Positions 6,240 through 7,911 of a DNA stretch of 7,911 nt are shown one piece after another. Origin of the DNA: Bacteroidetes bacterium SW_11_45_7 (GTDB taxonomy: Bacteria; Bacteroidota; Bacteroidia; Chitinophagales; SW-11-45-7); assembly GCA_003022985.1 (NCBI GenBank), contig PXTV01000085.1, positions 5,210 through 13,120 on the forward strand. The letters are read 5' to 3'. The translations under genes and the position numbers were made by a program. The first letter of the stretch is position 1; every line of letters begins with the position of its first letter. The notes under the pieces were generated by a model, which did no database searches, was not told where the DNA came from, and saw only the letters and a program-made list of their open reading frames with translations.

Positions 6240-6519
6240 ACAAGTACAACTGCTATCCAACTCAGACAGTAAATGATTATCGTTGTGGCATTGTTCTTGG
6301 TAAGGTCAACAAAAATCTAACGGAAAGTATAATATAGGCATATCATCTGCTGATCCCCATGATTTAGTTATCATTCTTGATTCTCGAGAGGTTTTGAATT
6401 AGCATGCTTGTATTTTTATGATTCCAATGTAACAAATTGACACGTTTTTCGTATGAAGTGGAAACTCTTGATTGTGCAGAGATCGAAACGATTTGCGTAT
6501 GAACCAAAACAAGGAATCC
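6239..6519. other. AT-rich intergenic stretch without a recognisable gene
   Basis: No ORF of note on either strand; the longest ATG-started frame examined on the + strand is about 15 codons. TTGACA occurs at 6437-6442 but has no matching -10 at a usual distance. CGTATGAA occurs twice (6450-6457 and 6496-6503), the second overlapping a possible start of the next gene. It presumably holds the promoter of the Lon-domain gene, which I cannot place. Confidence 0.5.
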
Positions 6520-7125
6520 ATGAAAGAAGTTATCCCTCTTTTTCCTCATAACATTGTGGTATTTCCCGGTCAGGAATTGACATTGCGCATTTCGGAAAAA
6601 CGCTATATCAATCTTACACAGGACTGTTGGCAAAGCAATGCCACATTTGGCATTCAACCCGTCATAAAGAACCAGGTGCAAAATACCGGCACGGAAGTAT
6701 CGATAATCAAACTCGATGATCGGTATAGTCAGGATCAAGTAGATGTTACAATCAAGGGTAAAAGGATATACAGGTTACTCACCCGGAGAAACTCCATTCA
6801 AAATGAAACGTATTCCAACGGAGTTGTTGCTTTTGTCAGCAATAATACCGAGCATAGCCGTAATGGCCAGGAAAAATTAATGGCTTGCCTTCGTCAATTT
6901 GAAGAATTACTCGTTAAATCCTATGTAGGTTCCAGGGATATGAAAAACGTGGTATCGGCTTACGATTTAGTGCATAAGGTGGGCCTTTCCCTGAAAAAGC
7001 AGTATGCACTGTTAGCTAACCCCTCCGATACCGGAAGAGAAACAATCCTGTTGAACCATTGCCGGCAACAATTTGCTATTGAACAGCAAATCTCATCCCT
7101 TTCTGACAAGTTAGTTGATAATTAG
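6520..7125 (+). CDS. Stand-alone Lon N-terminal (substrate-binding) domain protein
   Basis: The product opens MKEVIPLFPHNIVVFPGQEL, matching the IPLFPLN-VVFPGE start of the Lon N-terminal (LAN, peptidase S16 N-terminal) domain. FGIQPVI at about residues 45-51, GTEVSIIKL, VTIKGKRIYRLL and GVVAFVSNN continue that beta-rich domain. A helical C-terminal part follows from about residue 115. The ATPase and Ser-Lys protease domains of Lon are absent, and the roughly 200-aa length is normal for single-domain members. These are often annotated as LON peptidase substrate-binding domain proteins, and their bacterial function is unsettled; substrate or protein binding is inferred. The usual HIFEPRY signature is altered to RISEKRY. 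ATG 6520 is preferred because it fits the family start and has an A-rich upstream with AAGGA. ATG 6499 (seven codons longer) and TTG 6472 are alternatives. Confidence 0.85.
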   Translation: MKEVIPLFPHNIVVFPGQELTLRISEKRYINLTQDCWQSNATFGIQPVIKNQVQNTGTEVSIIKLDDRYSQDQVDVTIKGKRIYRLLTRRNSIQNETYSNGVVAFVSNNTEHSRNGQEKLMACLRQFEELLVKSYVGSRDMKNVVSAYDLVHKVGLSLKKQYALLANPSDTGRETILLNHCRQQFAIEQQISSLSDKLVDN

Positions 7126-7149
7126 CCGTTTCCATTAGAAAACAAAAGC

Positions 7150-7168
7150 TCGATTTTCCCTTAATCGA
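7150..7168. terminator. Weak hairpin between convergent genes
   Basis: TCGATT (7150-7155) and AATCGA (7163-7168) form a 6-bp stem with a 7-nt loop, 25 nt after the Lon-domain stop. It is followed by the T-rich TTGTCTTATTATTT. The stem is AT-rich and the T-tract is broken, so this is at best a weak intrinsic terminator for the + strand gene. Confidence 0.35.
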
Positions 7169-7192
7169 TTGTCTTATTATTTCCCTGGCGTT

Positions 7193-7208
7193 GGAACAAC
7201 CCTGTTCC
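7193..7208. other. Hairpin in the convergent intergenic region
   Basis: GGAACA (7193-7198), loop ACCC, then TGTTCC (7203-7208): a perfect 6-bp stem with a tetraloop. A further GGGTTCC follows at 7209-7215 and could pair alternatively with the GGAAC arm. There is no T-run on either side. It lies between two genes that end towards each other, so it may limit read-through, which is inference. Confidence 0.3.
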
Positions 7209-7255
7209 GGGTTCCATAACTAACGTATTGCTCTTCCATTATCAACCCTGTCATA

Positions 7256-7911
7256 TTAATTCTCACAGTTCTCTACAAACACTAATTCAAGGCTGTCAAG
7301 GTCCAGCCCACACAAATAGCCGAGCCCGTGAATGTAATTGTATACACACCCTCCATCAATGTTGATGTTGATTGTCTTACTAGCAACGGTTTGTTGAATG
7401 ATGTCAGGACGTATAGGCGTATGACCATGGATAAGGAATTTGTCTTGCAACCGATCATCATCAACTTGAAAATCGCGAATCCATAACATGGCTTTGTAAG
7501 CATTAAAGGGATCTGGCTCATTAAAGTCGAACCCGGCATGCACTAAAAATGCAGTGTCGAGCTCATAATAATAATCCAGCTCGCTGAAAAACTGCTGATA
7601 ATCTTCATGGAATTCGTCTGGATGGTTAACACCAAAACTGGCCAATGTTGTGTTTCCTCCATTTATGAGCCAATTTCTGAACTGCAATTCATCCTTCTTT
7701 CCTTCCAGCATCATATCCTCATGATTACCGATGAGAGTATAGACTGTGTAACCTTTATGGCGTAAGCTCAAAATGTAGTCGATCACTTGTCGTGAAGCAG
7801 GCCCCCTGTCGATATAATCCCCAAGGATATACAATTCATCCTCGTAGCCAAGGCCCCACTCATGTTCCAGCAGATAGCGAAATGTTTGATAGCATCCGTG
7901 GATGTCAGATA
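7256..7911 (-). CDS. PPP-type metallophosphatase (serine/threonine protein phosphatase-like), 5' end outside window
   Basis: The minus-strand frame is open from the window edge (first full codon at 7909-7907) to TAA at 7258-7256, giving 217 visible residues. All metal-binding motifs of the calcineurin-like PPP superfamily are present: SDIHGC at visible residues 1-6, GDYIDRG at 30-36, GNHEDMM at 61-67, HAGF at 124-127 and HGHTP at 161-165. SDIHG normally lies within the first ten residues, so only about five to ten codons are missing. The size and motif set fit the bacterial PrpA/PrpB-like phosphatases that bind two metal ions and hydrolyse phosphomonoesters. ApaH (Ap4A hydrolase) is a related possibility, but I cannot decide the substrate from motifs. 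No signal peptide is expected, so it should be cytoplasmic. It converges on the Lon-domain gene and shares no operon in view. The ATG/TTG-like codon at 7834 is internal. Confidence 0.93.
   Translation of the reverse strand, partial: SDIHGCYQTFRYLLEHEWGLGYEDELYILGDYIDRGPASRQVIDYILSLRHKGYTVYTLIGNHEDMMLEGKKDELQFRNWLINGGNTTLASFGVNHPDEFHEDYQQFFSELDYYYELDTAFLVHAGFDFNEPDPFNAYKAMLWIRDFQVDDDRLQDKFLIHGHTPIRPDIIQQTVASKTININIDGGCVYNYIHGLGYLCGLDLDSLELVFVENCEN

Noticed and set aside
6437..6442. TTGACA as a -35 box for the Lon-domain gene
   Set aside because: No plausible -10 or TAnnTTTG element at the right distance.
6364..6738. 124-codon minus-strand frame overlapping the Lon-domain gene
   Set aside because: It overlaps the conserved IPLFP region antisense and has no family features; the + strand gene explains the sequence.

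Overview
The window reads as a chromosomal stretch of a Bacteroidota genome, most likely from the Cytophagia side. This is an inference from three things: a DUF6427-type membrane protein, a DsbD with the DFTG / NCRKMEENVW signature typical of that phylum, and a secreted 'NDIIIFSTNPDG'-type protein. Shine-Dalgarno signals are poor, two genes have only TTG as a usable start, and AT-rich intergenic sequence separates most units. No mobile element, CRISPR array, tRNA or rRNA was seen.

Layout. Positions 1-270 hold the C-terminal end of a dipeptide/oligopeptide ABC transporter permease (DppC/OppC type). A 159-bp gap with a hairpin and a small palindrome follows. A 489-aa exported protein of unknown function lies at 430-1899. 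After a 185-bp gap carrying an 8-bp inverted repeat around GATCGATC, a polytopic DUF6427-like membrane protein (2085-3104) overlaps purQ (3101-3814) by ATGA. Next comes a dsbD-like locus (3886-6238) in three pieces in shifted frames. After a 281-bp AT-rich gap there is a stand-alone Lon N-terminal-domain protein (6520-7125). Convergent to it, on the minus strand, is a PPP-type metallophosphatase whose first few codons fall outside the window (7256-7911).

How the genes relate. DUF6427 and purQ are probably cotranscribed and translationally coupled, which ties an uncharacterised membrane protein to purine biosynthesis at least in expression. The dsbD locus would encode a periplasmic/inner-membrane reductant conduit. 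It has a tandemly duplicated N-terminal domain, an eight-helix core with both membrane cysteines, and a C-terminal thioredoxin-like domain. As written, it is interrupted twice, each time by a -1 change that creates an ATGA stop/start overlap. The second break also lacks the residues holding the first cysteine of the CxxC motif. This is either a decaying gene, two sequence errors, or an odd split arrangement; it is the part of the window most worth checking. I found no convincing evidence for a wholly new multi-gene system.
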